Source of the DNA: Pseudomonadales bacterium
Lineage (GTDB): Bacteria; Pseudomonadota; Gammaproteobacteria; Pseudomonadales; Pseudohongiellaceae
Length of the DNA: 64,000 nucleotides
Reading direction: 5' to 3'
NCBI GenBank assembly: GCA_022825945.1
Contig: JAJDVS010000103.1
Location: 1-64,000, forward strand
Shown one piece after another: positions 46,184-54,786 of the stretch (its first letter is position 1; each line of letters opens with the position of its first letter). The translations under genes were made by a program, and so were the position numbers. The notes under the pieces were generated by a model. It ran no database searches. It saw only the letters and a program-made list of their open reading frames with translations, and was not told the origin of the DNA.

Positions 46184-46917
46184 AGCCCGGCGCTGACCAT
46201 CACCCCGAAACTGAACTGCTGGAGTCATTCGTCCGGCGCGAGTTGCCGCCTGGCGTCAGCGTCATTGCTTCGGCGCATCTGGAAGTCTGCGACCTGTGCC
46301 GGCAAAAAGCGGCGGAAATCGAAGCCCGGGAACTTGACCGATGGCTGACCGGGAAACCAGCGCCGCAGCAGCTTCCGAATCTGAAAGAAATCGCGGCCGG
46401 CATTGTCAACGAGCCCCGTGCTGAAATGGATCGCAATCCGGATTCCGCTACGGCTCTGGATTCGGAAGCCGGGCGACAATCCAATTTTCTGGGATTGCCG
46501 AAAGACACTTTCCCCGGACTGCGCCTGCCCCGGGCCCTTCGCCGGGCGGGGGACGGTTTGCAATGGCGAAAGCTCACCGAAACCATCCGTCAGGCCAGCT
46601 TCGCCATCGATCAACAGACCCGTTGCGAATTCATCTATCTGGCTCCGGGCGCCATTTCACCGGCGCATTCCCACTATGGCCGGGAATACACCCTGGTGCT
46701 GCAGGGAGAATTTCACGATGGGCTTGGCGCCTATCGGGATGGCGATTTCCTGCTCAGGGACGCCAGCCACGAGCACCAGCCAAGAAGCGAAAAAGGCTGT
46801 CTGGTATTCGCCGTGCTCGACCAGCCCCTGCGCTTCACCGAGGGCCTGCCCCGCCTGCTCAACCCCGTAAATCGCCTGCGGTTCCGGTCGGAACTGTGGC
46901 GAGGCGGCAGAGTCTGA
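46180..46917 (+). CDS. chrR: ChrR-type zinc-binding cupin anti-sigma factor
   Basis: A 245-residue two-domain anti-sigma factor. The N-terminal ASD/ZAS domain has the zinc set His near residue 7, His33, Cys37 and Cys40 (AHLEVCDLC), the same spacing as Rhodobacter ChrR. After a linker comes a C-terminal cupin domain with HSHYGREYTLVLQGEFHDG, the metal ligands of the singlet-oxygen-sensing half, and the motif DASHEHQP. It overlaps the sigma gene by four bases. Singlet oxygen is expected to trigger release of the sigma factor. Confidence 0.93.
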   Translation: MKPGADHHPETELLESFVRRELPPGVSVIASAHLEVCDLCRQKAAEIEARELDRWLTGKPAPQQLPNLKEIAAGIVNEPRAEMDRNPDSATALDSEAGRQSNFLGLPKDTFPGLRLPRALRRAGDGLQWRKLTETIRQASFAIDQQTRCEFIYLAPGAISPAHSHYGREYTLVLQGEFHDGLGAYRDGDFLLRDASHEHQPRSEKGCLVFAVLDQPLRFTEGLPRLLNPVNRLRFRSELWRGGRV

Positions 46918-46944
46918 GCTTTTTTGCCGCGAAATCATCGTAAA

Positions 46945-47607
46945 TCAGCAAATGTTGCGTGCATCGATATTCATGGCGATGGAAATTCGCTCGCGTTTGC
47001 CCGTGTAGGGCCGCACGCCGTGGCGCAGCCAGGCGGGGAAGACGATCAGGTCGCCGCGCTTGAGCTTGAATTCGATTTCGTACTGCTGCGCCTCGCCGTC
47101 GGCGCCGCGCATGCGCACCGCGGTGTTGTGCATGGCAATCATGGGAAAACGGGGGTCTTCCATATAGAAGGCGCCGCCGGAGTCCCCCTGCTCGTTTTCC
47201 TCGCCCATGTCGAGATAGAGCACCGCGGCCCAGAGGTTGCCGGGATGCGAATGGAGGTGGTTCAGGCCGCCCCGGGGGGTGACATTGGCCCACATCCGCA
47301 CGATCCAGTGAAAACTCTCGGCTTTGGCTTCCTGAAACACCGTCAGCCGCTTGCAGACCTTGATGGCGGTATCCGCGAGCTCGCCGGCAGCGGCCCCGCC
47401 CCATTGCAGCATATGGGTGTCGGAATGCCAGGAGCCGATATTCGAGCGGTTCAGGCCCGCCTGCTGCGCCTTGTTGCGGCGAATCGCCTGTTCCAGGTCC
47501 CGGAGCAAGCCGTCGCCATTCTTCAACCGGCTCACCACCACCGGCGTCTCAAAAAACCCCACATGCTGGGCTTCAAGCTTGAGGTTGTAGCGAGAAGCGG
47601 TATTCAT
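46945..47607 (-). CDS. Putative 2OG-Fe(II) oxygenase (TIGR02466-like)
   Basis: A 220-residue protein of the double-stranded beta-helix oxygenase class. Visible features are WANVTPRGGLNHLHSHPGNLWAAVLYLD, a metal-binding His/acid region, and FPAWLRHGVRPYTGKRERISIAMN with the distal His and the Arg that binds 2-oxoglutarate. The fold and spacing match the TIGR02466 family of putative 2-oxoglutarate oxygenases. The ATG at 47607 removes a poorly conserved extension. It is convergent with chrR and divergent from the primase-helicase gene; the substrate is unknown. Confidence 0.75.
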   Translation of the reverse strand: MNTASRYNLKLEAQHVGFFETPVVVSRLKNGDGLLRDLEQAIRRNKAQQAGLNRSNIGSWHSDTHMLQWGGAAAGELADTAIKVCKRLTVFQEAKAESFHWIVRMWANVTPRGGLNHLHSHPGNLWAAVLYLDMGEENEQGDSGGAFYMEDPRFPMIAMHNTAVRMRGADGEAQQYEIEFKLKRGDLIVFPAWLRHGVRPYTGKRERISIAMNIDARNIC

Positions 47608-47692
47608 CGTGTTGGAACTCCGCGAAAGCGGCGGCAATAATAGCAGTTCGACGATGACACAACCTGAAATCAGTCGATCCAGGACAAAAATC

Positions 47693-50146
47693 ATGGTGCC
47701 ACAAAAATCCAACTCCGATGAAGTGCGCCGCATAAGGGCGCGTCTCGCGAGTCTGGAAAACGAGAGACTGGCACTGATAGCGCGCCTTGCAGTTTTTGAG
47801 AAGCAGGATCAAACCGAATCCAGTGGTGCTCCACTCCCGGTGAAGGTGACTGGCAAGTCGTCCGCAAACGAGAAGATAGCGCTGTTTCGGTCACTGTTTC
47901 GTGGACGGGACGATGTCTATCCGAGGCGCTGGGAAAATGCGCGAACCGAGAAGGCGGGATATGCGCCGGTCTGCGCCAATGAATGGAAACCGAAACTCTG
48001 TGGCAAGCCCGCGCTGAAATGTGGCGCCTGCCCAAATCAATCCTTTGTTCCTGTTTCCGATGAGGCGGTCGAGTCACACTTGCGCGGTCGGGAGACGCTG
48101 GGCGTTTATCCCATGCTGCCTGATGGCGATTGCCGGTTTCTTGTTGCGGATTTCGACAAGGAGACCTGGCAGACTGATGCTGGAGCATTTCTTGCCGCGA
48201 GCCAATCAAGGCAGGTGCCTGCGGCACTCGAACGCTCGCGTTCAGGCAACGGCGGGCATGTTTGGATCTTCTTTTCTGAGCCGGTATCCTCAGCGCTGGC
48301 GCGGCAGCTTGGATCGCACCTTCTCACGGTAGCACTGGAAACCAATCCCGACATCGGATTCGAATCCTACGACCGGTTCTTTCCCAGCCAGGACACCTTG
48401 CCCGAGGGTGGATTTGGCAACCTTATCGCGCTGCCGTTGCAAGCCGGCCCGCGCGAAAACGGCAACAGCGTGTTTCTGAACGAAAATTTTGAGCCGTACG
48501 CAGATCAATGGGCTTTCCTCTCTTCGCTTCACCGGATGACGCTGGCGGAAGTGTCGGAAATCGTGGATACGGCCAGTCGGCAAGGTCGGGTCATGGGCCT
48601 TCGAATGCCATTGGAACAGGAAGACCGGGAGCCCTGGACCGCCCCGCCTTCCGGGCGAAAGTATGAGCCCACAATCACGGGTGAGCTTCCGGACCAGATT
48701 GCAGTTGTCCTGGCGGACCAACTCTATATTCCAAGAACCGGATTGCCATGCGGATTGGTAAACCGGATCGTTCGGCTTGCGGCCTTCCAGAACCCGGAGT
48801 TCTATCGGGCGCAAGCGATGAGGCGTTCCACTTTCGGGATTCCCCGCGTGATTGCCTGCGCCGAGTTGCAATCCCATCACATCGTCTTGCCTCGCGGGTG
48901 CAGAGAGCCCTTGCGTCAATTGTTCGAAGAACTCGGCATTAACTTCCAATTGACGGACAAGCGGAATTCCGGCCAGCAAATTTCTATCGACTTCCTCGGT
49001 AAACTGGCTACGGAACAGCAATCCGCCGCTGATGCTCTTTCCGCGCATGAGACTGGCGTTCTCGCCGCGGCAACAGGATTCGGCAAAACTGTTGTCGCGG
49101 CGGCGATGATTGCGGAAAGAGGCGTAAACACGCTGGTGCTCGTGCATCGGCGACAACTCATGGACCAATGGGTCATGCAACTCGGAGCTTTTCTCGATCT
49201 TCAGCACGCCACAGTCGGAAGGATTGGAGGCGGTAAACGCAATCCCGGGGGTGTGATTGACGTGGCCATGCTGCAAAGTCTGGTGCGCGGCAATGTCGTG
49301 GCTGACCTGGTGGCGGACTACGGACATTTGATTGTCGACGAGTGCCATCACTTGTCTGCGGTGAGTTTTGAGGCGGTGTCTCGCAAGGCAAAAGCGAAGT
49401 TTGTGCTTGGACTTTCCGCCACTGTTACTCGCAGGGACGGACACCATCCGATAGTTTTCATGCAGTGCGGCACAGTCCGTTACAAGACCAGCGCAAAGTC
49501 GGAGGCGCTCCGGCGCCCATTCCAGCATACGGTACTGGTGCGCCCAACTTCGTTTCGGTTGCCGGCAGGCATGGAGGAGAACCTTCCTTCAATTCAGCAG
49601 ATTTACGCCGCCCTGATTGAAGACGAAGATCGCAACACGCTGATATTCAATGATGTACTGGCTGTGCTAAAGGAAGGGCGATCACCCATTATTCTCACCG
49701 AAAGAAGGGACCACGCCCGCCAGCTTGCCGGGAAACTGGAGGGCGTTGTGGACAATGTACTCCTGTTCCACGGAGGCATGGGAGTAAAGCGGCGCAACGA
49801 ATTCATGAAGCGACTCGAAGAAGTTCCCGACGAAGAGGAGAGGGTGTTGATCGCAACCGGGCGCTATGTCGGAGAAGGTTTTGACGACGCTCGACTTGAC
49901 ACGCTGTTCCTGGCGATGCCGGTGTCATGGAAGGGGACATTGACACAGTACGTCGGCCGGCTGCACCGGCTTCACCCGGGGAAATCAGAAGTCAGGGTCC
50001 ATGACTATCTTGATGAGACCGTGCCTATGCTCAACCGTATGGGCGCCAGGCGAATCAAGGCCTACCAGAGCCTCGGCTACACGGTCAGGCAAGGGGAGGG
50101 GCAGCGCCAACATGGCCAGCATGACGATCGAGTCCTATCGGCTTGA
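47693..50146 (+). CDS. Primase-helicase of AEP-TOTE type (conflict-system protein)
   Basis: An 817-residue fusion. The N-terminal half (about 30-420) has an archaeo-eukaryotic-primase-like layout found in AEP-TOTE proteins: RSLFRGRDDVYPRRW, cysteine motif KLCGKPALKCGAC, the catalytic VADFDKE, SGNGGHVWIFF and FPSQD. The C-terminal half is an SF2 helicase: Walker A ATGFGKT (about 460-466), DECHH (about 549), SAT motif GLSATVTRRDG and Q-x-x-G-R-x-x-R-like QYVGRLHRLH. The ATG at 47693 has AGGA upstream; longer starts lack a site. Such proteins belong to mobile or anti-phage conflict systems. Here it stands alone. Confidence 0.85.
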   Translation: MVPQKSNSDEVRRIRARLASLENERLALIARLAVFEKQDQTESSGAPLPVKVTGKSSANEKIALFRSLFRGRDDVYPRRWENARTEKAGYAPVCANEWKPKLCGKPALKCGACPNQSFVPVSDEAVESHLRGRETLGVYPMLPDGDCRFLVADFDKETWQTDAGAFLAASQSRQVPAALERSRSGNGGHVWIFFSEPVSSALARQLGSHLLTVALETNPDIGFESYDRFFPSQDTLPEGGFGNLIALPLQAGPRENGNSVFLNENFEPYADQWAFLSSLHRMTLAEVSEIVDTASRQGRVMGLRMPLEQEDREPWTAPPSGRKYEPTITGELPDQIAVVLADQLYIPRTGLPCGLVNRIVRLAAFQNPEFYRAQAMRRSTFGIPRVIACAELQSHHIVLPRGCREPLRQLFEELGINFQLTDKRNSGQQISIDFLGKLATEQQSAADALSAHETGVLAAATGFGKTVVAAAMIAERGVNTLVLVHRRQLMDQWVMQLGAFLDLQHATVGRIGGGKRNPGGVIDVAMLQSLVRGNVVADLVADYGHLIVDECHHLSAVSFEAVSRKAKAKFVLGLSATVTRRDGHHPIVFMQCGTVRYKTSAKSEALRRPFQHTVLVRPTSFRLPAGMEENLPSIQQIYAALIEDEDRNTLIFNDVLAVLKEGRSPIILTERRDHARQLAGKLEGVVDNVLLFHGGMGVKRRNEFMKRLEEVPDEEERVLIATGRYVGEGFDDARLDTLFLAMPVSWKGTLTQYVGRLHRLHPGKSEVRVHDYLDETVPMLNRMGARRIKAYQSLGYTVRQGEGQRQHGQHDDRVLSA

Positions 50147-50314
50147 GGGGCCTGACGAACCTTGCATTTCCTGGCCATCTGAAATTCCTGTACATTCATC
50201 TGGCGTTATAGACCTGCTCGTGGCTGCAGCCCGCAATGGCGAAGGGCAGGGCAAGTAGAATGGCGCGGTTCATGCTGGCATGATAACGGGAGAGAGCAGC
50301 GGACGGAGCGGACC

Positions 50315-50926
50315 ATGTCCCGGGACCACGGCCATTTGCCATCAGAAACCGAATTGCGCGCCAGGGCGCTGGAAAGTCTGCTGGTGGAGAAGGGGCTGGT
50401 CGAACCGGCGACGCTTGATGCGATTATCGAGACCTACCAGAACCAGGTGGGCCCCCGCAATGGCGCGCATCTGGTTGCGCTCGCCTGGGACGATGCGGAC
50501 TTTCGCCGGCGATTGCTCGCTGATGCTTCCGCCGCCGCCGCCGAAATGGGCTATTTCGGACGCCAGGGCGAACATTTGCAGGCCGTGGAGAACACGCCGC
50601 AAGTGCATAATCTGGTGGTCTGTACGCTTTGTTCCTGCTATCCTTGGACCGTGCTCGGCCTGCCGCCGGTGTGGTACAAGTCCGCCCCCTATCGCTCCCG
50701 CGCCGTCAGCGAACCCCGTGCCGTACTGGCGGAATTCGGCACCAGGTTATCCGAAGAAACGCAGGTCCGCGTGTGGGATTCGACCTCTGAAATGCGCTAC
50801 CTCGTAATGCCCATGCGTCCGCCGGGAACCGATGGCTGGAGCGTGGAACAATTGTCCCGGCTGGTGACCCGCAATGCCATGATCGGCGTGGAACAGGCCC
50901 TGTTGCCGGAGCAGTTGACGTCATGA
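50315..50926 (+). CDS. nthA: Nitrile hydratase alpha subunit (cobalt type)
   Basis: A 203-residue metalloprotein subunit hydrating nitriles to amides. The metal claw VCTLCSC (Cys103, Cys106, Ser107, Cys108) has Thr in the position that marks the low-spin cobalt enzymes; iron enzymes have Ser. Cys106 and Cys108 would be oxidised to sulfinate/sulfenate as in the family. [24 protein letters not shown] is a strong signature. The gene starts about 170 bases after the helicase, and its stop overlaps the beta subunit. Confidence 0.95.
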   Translation: MSRDHGHLPSETELRARALESLLVEKGLVEPATLDAIIETYQNQVGPRNGAHLVALAWDDADFRRRLLADASAAAAEMGYFGRQGEHLQAVENTPQVHNLVVCTLCSCYPWTVLGLPPVWYKSAPYRSRAVSEPRAVLAEFGTRLSEETQVRVWDSTSEMRYLVMPMRPPGTDGWSVEQLSRLVTRNAMIGVEQALLPEQLTS

Positions 50927-51648
50927 GGGGAGGCCACGACCTCGGCGGACGGCAGGGCTTCGGCCCGATTCGCCCCGAGCCGGAATCCGCTGAGCCGGTT
51001 TTCCACAGCGAGTGGGAGCAGCGGGTTTTCGCCATGACCCTGGCCACCGGCATGCTGGGCCAATGGAACATCGACCAGTCGCGCCATGCCCGGGAGCGGC
51101 AGCATCCGGTGGACTATCTGGCCCAGAGCTACTACCAGAACTGGCTGGCGGGAACCGAAAAGCTGCTGCTCGAAGCGGGCCTGCTGAGCGTGGAAGAACT
51201 CGAACAGGCCATGGCGCAGACCGGGGAACATCAGGCAAGCCGGGATGCACCGGGAGCCAGGGCAGCATCGAAGAAGGAGTTGCGCATACCCGGCCCGGAC
51301 GACGCACGCAAGATTCTCCACAGTGGCGGCCCCGCATCACGAAAGATCGACCGCCCACCGCGCTTCGCTCCCGGAGAGCAAGTGCTGCTGCGCCGCAAGC
51401 TGACTTCCGGCCATACCCGGGCGCCGGCCTACGCCCAGGGCTGCCCTGGCCGGATTCGCGCCTGCCTCGGCGGCCATGTCTTCCCCGATGCCAACAGCGC
51501 GGGCGAGGCAATCGCCCATCATCTGTACAGCGTGTGCTTTGATTCTCTTGCGCTGTGGGGAGCCGATGCCGAACCCTTCACGGTGCTGATCGATCTGTGG
51601 GAGCCATATCTGGAGGCTGTCGATGCGGAATCTGACCGGGCCGGGTAA
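50923..51648 (+). CDS. nthB: Nitrile hydratase beta subunit
   Basis: A 241-residue partner of the alpha subunit. It begins [16 protein letters not shown] (the family's M-x-G-x-H-D-x-G-G start). The C-terminal half has [26 protein letters not shown] and a beta-barrel ending [22 protein letters not shown]. It overlaps both neighbours, nthA by four bases and the accessory gene by 26. Confidence 0.95.
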   Translation: MRGGHDLGGRQGFGPIRPEPESAEPVFHSEWEQRVFAMTLATGMLGQWNIDQSRHARERQHPVDYLAQSYYQNWLAGTEKLLLEAGLLSVEELEQAMAQTGEHQASRDAPGARAASKKELRIPGPDDARKILHSGGPASRKIDRPPRFAPGEQVLLRRKLTSGHTRAPAYAQGCPGRIRACLGGHVFPDANSAGEAIAHHLYSVCFDSLALWGADAEPFTVLIDLWEPYLEAVDAESDRAG

Positions 51649-51955
51649 GGGAGAAGAGCCGCCTTTCCGGATGCCCTGGGAGGCCCAGGTGTTCGCGCTG
51701 GTCTGCGCCTTGCAGGATTCCGGCGAACTGCGGCCCGGGGAATGGTCCGCCAGGCTCGGAGAGGAGATTCGGCTTGCCGGATTGCGGGGCGACCCGGACC
51801 TTGGCGATACCTACTACGCCCACTGCCTTGCCGCGCTGGAAAAGTGGTTGATTGAGTCGAACCGGGCCAATCACGGAGAAGTCAGCGAATACCTTGCCGG
51901 TTGGCGCGATGCCTATCGGAATACGCCACACGGCCAGCCAGTGGAGCTTGCCTAA
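51623..51955 (+). CDS. Nitrile hydratase accessory (activator) protein
   Basis: A 110-residue relative of the beta-subunit N-terminal domain (P14K/NhlE type), which in cobalt nitrile hydratases exchanges with beta to deliver metal-loaded, oxidised alpha subunit. Motifs: PPFRMPWEAQVFALVCALQDSG and DTYYAHCLAALEKWLIE. It starts inside the end of nthB, so the three genes are translationally coupled. No amidase gene follows, so the amide product must be handled elsewhere. Confidence 0.88.
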   Translation: MRNLTGPGKGEEPPFRMPWEAQVFALVCALQDSGELRPGEWSARLGEEIRLAGLRGDPDLGDTYYAHCLAALEKWLIESNRANHGEVSEYLAGWRDAYRNTPHGQPVELA

Positions 51956-52043
51956 AATTTTCCCGAAAAATTGGCAATCCTGAAGAACGTATCCCATAAT
52001 TTCCCTTCAATACTTTGTATACCCCCCGAAAAGGAGGACTCAG

Positions 52044-52220
52044 ATGGACGGGCAAATCATCGCGACTGTGGCTGTCGCCATACCCGTGCTGGGATTCCTG
52101 TGGACGATCCATCGGGATGTGTCCGGGCTGCGCGAACGCATGGCGCGAGTGGAAGGGCTGATCGAGGGCTTTACCGCCCAGGCCAACTCGGGCAAACGCC
52201 AGTCCACGGAACCGTCCTGA
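52044..52220 (+). CDS. Tiny membrane-anchored protein related to the coiled-coil pair
   Basis: A 58-residue protein: one N-terminal transmembrane helix (IIATVAVAIPVLGFLW), then HRDVSGLRERMARVEGLIEGF and a short polar tail. The GLRERMARVEGLI segment resembles GERLARIEGLL in the proteins at 10412-10843 and 14501-14791, suggesting a third, minimal family member without the 11-residue repeats. AAGGAGG lies eight bases before the ATG, a strong ribosome-binding site. Function unknown. It is shorter than 60 residues and easily missed. Confidence 0.65.
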   Translation: MDGQIIATVAVAIPVLGFLWTIHRDVSGLRERMARVEGLIEGFTAQANSGKRQSTEPS

Positions 52221-52252
52221 ATGGGAGCCTCGCCGCAGAACCTTGACAGCCC

Positions 52253-53041
52253 TCAAGGCAGCGGTGGATAAAACTCGCCCCGGCGCACTTCAATCCCGCT
52301 GCCCGCAAGCTCCTCTTCGAAAGCATCCAGGGTTTCCGCTATCGTCATGCCATTGACCAGGCCGCTATCCTCAAATTCGGGATTGGCCGCCCGCCGGGCG
52401 TAACCCTGATTGTAGTGATACGGATAGACCACGTCCGGGTCGAGCAGGCGGGTACATTCCGCCGCGGCGGATGGAGTCATCCGCCCCACGGGGATATTCA
52501 TGGGCATGAAGGCCACATCGATGTCGTCCAGCGCCCTGACCTCATCCACGCACTCGGTGACGCCGGCAAAGAAAAAGCGCAGGCCGCCCAGGGACACCAC
52601 ATAACCATTGGCGTCCCCCCTGGGATGCTCCGGGGCGCCGGGGATGATGTCGTAGGCGGGGATGGCTTCGATTTTGACGCCTGCCAGCGTGGTCTCCTCG
52701 CCATTGTTCAGCACCATGCCTTGGGGCAGGCGTTGCCGGCTGTTGGCGGGCATGATGATTTGGGTCCCGGCATCGCTGAGGGAAGCGATTGCCCCCGGGT
52801 CCAGATGGTGGCCCGGATTGTCGGTAACCAGAATCAGATCGGCTGTGCGCAGCCCGGCGAGTCCCGCGACTCCCCATGGGTCCACGGTAATGACCATATC
52901 GCCATGGACAAGCTGGGCGCCGTTGTGGGTGATTGCCGTGATCTCGATTTCGCCTTCCGGCCCCGTCACACTGTCAGCCAGCGCGGGCGCCTGCCAGAGG
53001 GCGAGGCATAGCGCCAGGGCGGGCGGGAGACGCCTGTTCAT
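52253..53041 (-). CDS. Secreted MBL-fold protein with degenerate metal motif
   Basis: A 262-residue periplasmic protein (signal peptide ending APALA) of the UlaG-like metallo-beta-lactamase fold: THNGAQLVHGDMVITVDPWG, then ADLILVTDNPGHHLDP where the canonical T-x-H-x-H-x-D-H should be, FAGVTECVDEV in place of the usual G-D-T, and YPYHYNQ near the end. The first two histidines of the zinc motif are absent (replaced by Asp/Asn-Pro), so metal binding or activity may differ. It overlaps the NHL-repeat gene upstream by four bases. Confidence 0.7.
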   Translation of the reverse strand: MNRRLPPALALCLALWQAPALADSVTGPEGEIEITAITHNGAQLVHGDMVITVDPWGVAGLAGLRTADLILVTDNPGHHLDPGAIASLSDAGTQIIMPANSRQRLPQGMVLNNGEETTLAGVKIEAIPAYDIIPGAPEHPRGDANGYVVSLGGLRFFFAGVTECVDEVRALDDIDVAFMPMNIPVGRMTPSAAAECTRLLDPDVVYPYHYNQGYARRAANPEFEDSGLVNGMTIAETLDAFEEELAGSGIEVRRGEFYPPLP

Positions 53042-54087
53042 GGCCGCACCCGCACATATTTCTCGAAGCGCTGTCGACCGACCTGGCCAGCATAGATATT
53101 GCCCTCGGCGTCGCTGGCGAGGAACTCGATGCCGCTACCGTTGGGAATCTCGTAGTCGGGAATGAATTCGGTCACATAGCCGGTTCTCGCATCGCCGATG
53201 CGGATGCCGCGCTCCCAGCCACGGTTCCACTGCTCGCCGGACATGCCGTCGGCAACAAGAATCCTGTCGTTTTCATCAATCCAGATGCCGCTGGGGCGAC
53301 CGAACTGGGTCCAGATGTCGAGCACTTCGCCTTCCTGGGACAGAATCTGGATGCGGTTATTGCCCCGGTCGGCGACGAAGATCCTGCCCCGGGAGTCCAT
53401 TTTGATGTCGTGCGGGTCGTTGAATCGGCCGGTTTCGCGGCTGGTGTCCTCGACGCCGCCGCCGAGTTGCAACAGCAGTTCTCCCTCGGCGGAGAATTTT
53501 ATCACGCGATTATTGCCGCCACGATGGCCATCGGCGACCCAAAGGTCGCCATTGGGCGCCGCCAGTACCGCCGCCGGTCCGTTGAAATGCGTCGCGTCTT
53601 CCCCCGGCGTTCCCGCTTCGCCCAGCCGCATAAGCACTTCGCCGTCCTGATTGAGCTTGATGACCTGGTGCCCCATGCCGCGCTCCATGCCCGCCTCGCC
53701 CCGGGCGTCGCCGTCCGGCGCGCCTTCGGTAATCCAGAAATTGCCGTCGGCGTCCATATCGAAGCCGTGGGGCCAGGCGAAAAGTCCCGCGCCGATGCTT
53801 TTGACGGTATTGCCTTCCCTGTCGAGCTTGTGCAGGGGATGCAGATCGGACCCGGCGCACTGGTTGGCGCCGCAGCGCTCGAGAATCCACAAGTGTTCGC
53901 CGTCCGGGTCGGGGTGAACTCCAGTCACCACGCCCATGGTGCGGCCACCGGGCAACTCGCCCCAGTGGTAGACGACCTGATAGGGGTTGTCGGCCGCTTC
54001 GGTGGAACCAACCAGGGAAAGCGCCGGCGGCAAGGCGAGGATTGCGGCGAGGAGAAAACGAATCGGGCCTGAACCGGAATTTGACAT
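53038..54087 (-). CDS. Secreted NHL-repeat beta-propeller protein
   Basis: A 349-residue exported protein (signal peptide ending near STEAA) with about six NHL/SMP-30-like blades: HKLDREGNTVKSIG, HGFDMDADGNFWITEG, VIKLNQDGEVLMRLG, GDLWVADGHRGGNNRVIKFSAEGELLLQLG, GRIFVADRGNNRIQILSQEGEV and DRILVADG. The layout resembles the peptidyl-alpha-hydroxyglycine amidating lyase-like group in bacteria, often secreted; activity cannot be told. The ATG at 54087 gives the best signal peptide. It is translationally coupled to the MBL-fold gene. Confidence 0.78.
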   Translation of the reverse strand: MSNSGSGPIRFLLAAILALPPALSLVGSTEAADNPYQVVYHWGELPGGRTMGVVTGVHPDPDGEHLWILERCGANQCAGSDLHPLHKLDREGNTVKSIGAGLFAWPHGFDMDADGNFWITEGAPDGDARGEAGMERGMGHQVIKLNQDGEVLMRLGEAGTPGEDATHFNGPAAVLAAPNGDLWVADGHRGGNNRVIKFSAEGELLLQLGGGVEDTSRETGRFNDPHDIKMDSRGRIFVADRGNNRIQILSQEGEVLDIWTQFGRPSGIWIDENDRILVADGMSGEQWNRGWERGIRIGDARTGYVTEFIPDYEIPNGSGIEFLASDAEGNIYAGQVGRQRFEKYVRVRP

Positions 54088-54180
54088 GGCTGCCCTCGGC
54101 ACGGATATGGTTCGAAAACATCGAGAATACAACGAAGTCCCGCCCAAGTGGAATCCCGCGGAAATTCCGGCGGAGCGACG

Positions 54181-54678
54181 CTACTGGTACTGAATCGGAT
54201 GCGTGCTGACGCGGACCCGGCTTTCCATGTAGGTTATGCCTTCCGCGCCGACTTCGCTGAACCAGTGTGGCGTGCCGGGCTGCAGCACGAGCACATCGCC
54301 CGCGCTGACCTGCCTCGACAGGCCGCCGGAGATGCCATGGGCGGTGCGGATCAGGTCGTCGTTCGTCCGCGGCTCCAGCGGCTCGTTCAGAATGCCGCCG
54401 GTGACAAGAGTGCCGCCGCCTTCAAGAATCCGGTAAATTTCCATGCTGTGGGGATGAATGATGGCGTAATTGCCCACGGCATTGCTGCGCTTGCGAATGG
54501 TGATTCCCGGCGAAAGCGTGATCGACCAGCCAGCCGCCGAAGCCGCGCCAGCCACGGCCCGCGCAAGTTCCGCTTCAATCTCCGCGGCAGGCACATACAG
54601 CGCTGGCGGCGCCCCGGAATCCTGGGCCAATGCCGCGGAACAGAACAATCCGGCAATCAACAGGGCGGGCTTTTTCAT
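54181..54678 (-). CDS. Secreted cupin-domain protein
   Basis: A 165-residue exported single cupin: signal peptide cleaved near AALA; cupin motif 1 around HPHSMEIYRILEGGGTLVTGG (His-x-His with a following Glu) and motif 2 around GDVLVLQPGTPHWFSEV. The histidines and glutamate would bind a metal. GAGG lies eight bases before the ATG at 54678. Its neighbours are also exported proteins of the same strand, perhaps one periplasmic module. The enzyme activity, if any, is unknown. Confidence 0.75.
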   Translation of the reverse strand: MKKPALLIAGLFCSAALAQDSGAPPALYVPAAEIEAELARAVAGAASAAGWSITLSPGITIRKRSNAVGNYAIIHPHSMEIYRILEGGGTLVTGGILNEPLEPRTNDDLIRTAHGISGGLSRQVSAGDVLVLQPGTPHWFSEVGAEGITYMESRVRVSTHPIQYQ

Positions 54679-54786
54679 GTCTTTACCTCGTGGTAGCAAC
54701 CAAAACACCGCCCAAGCATACTTCAATCATTGGATAGCGGGACAGTTCTCCTCATCCCCGCCATGTTCGGCATGCCCATGAGATAC

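Noticed and set aside
50112-50258. A 48-codon frame (MASMTIESY...) overlapping the end of the primase-helicase, with GGGGAGGGG upstream
   Set aside because: The G-rich site is part of helicase codons, the product has no recognisable feature and there is no operon logic; too weak to list as a gene.
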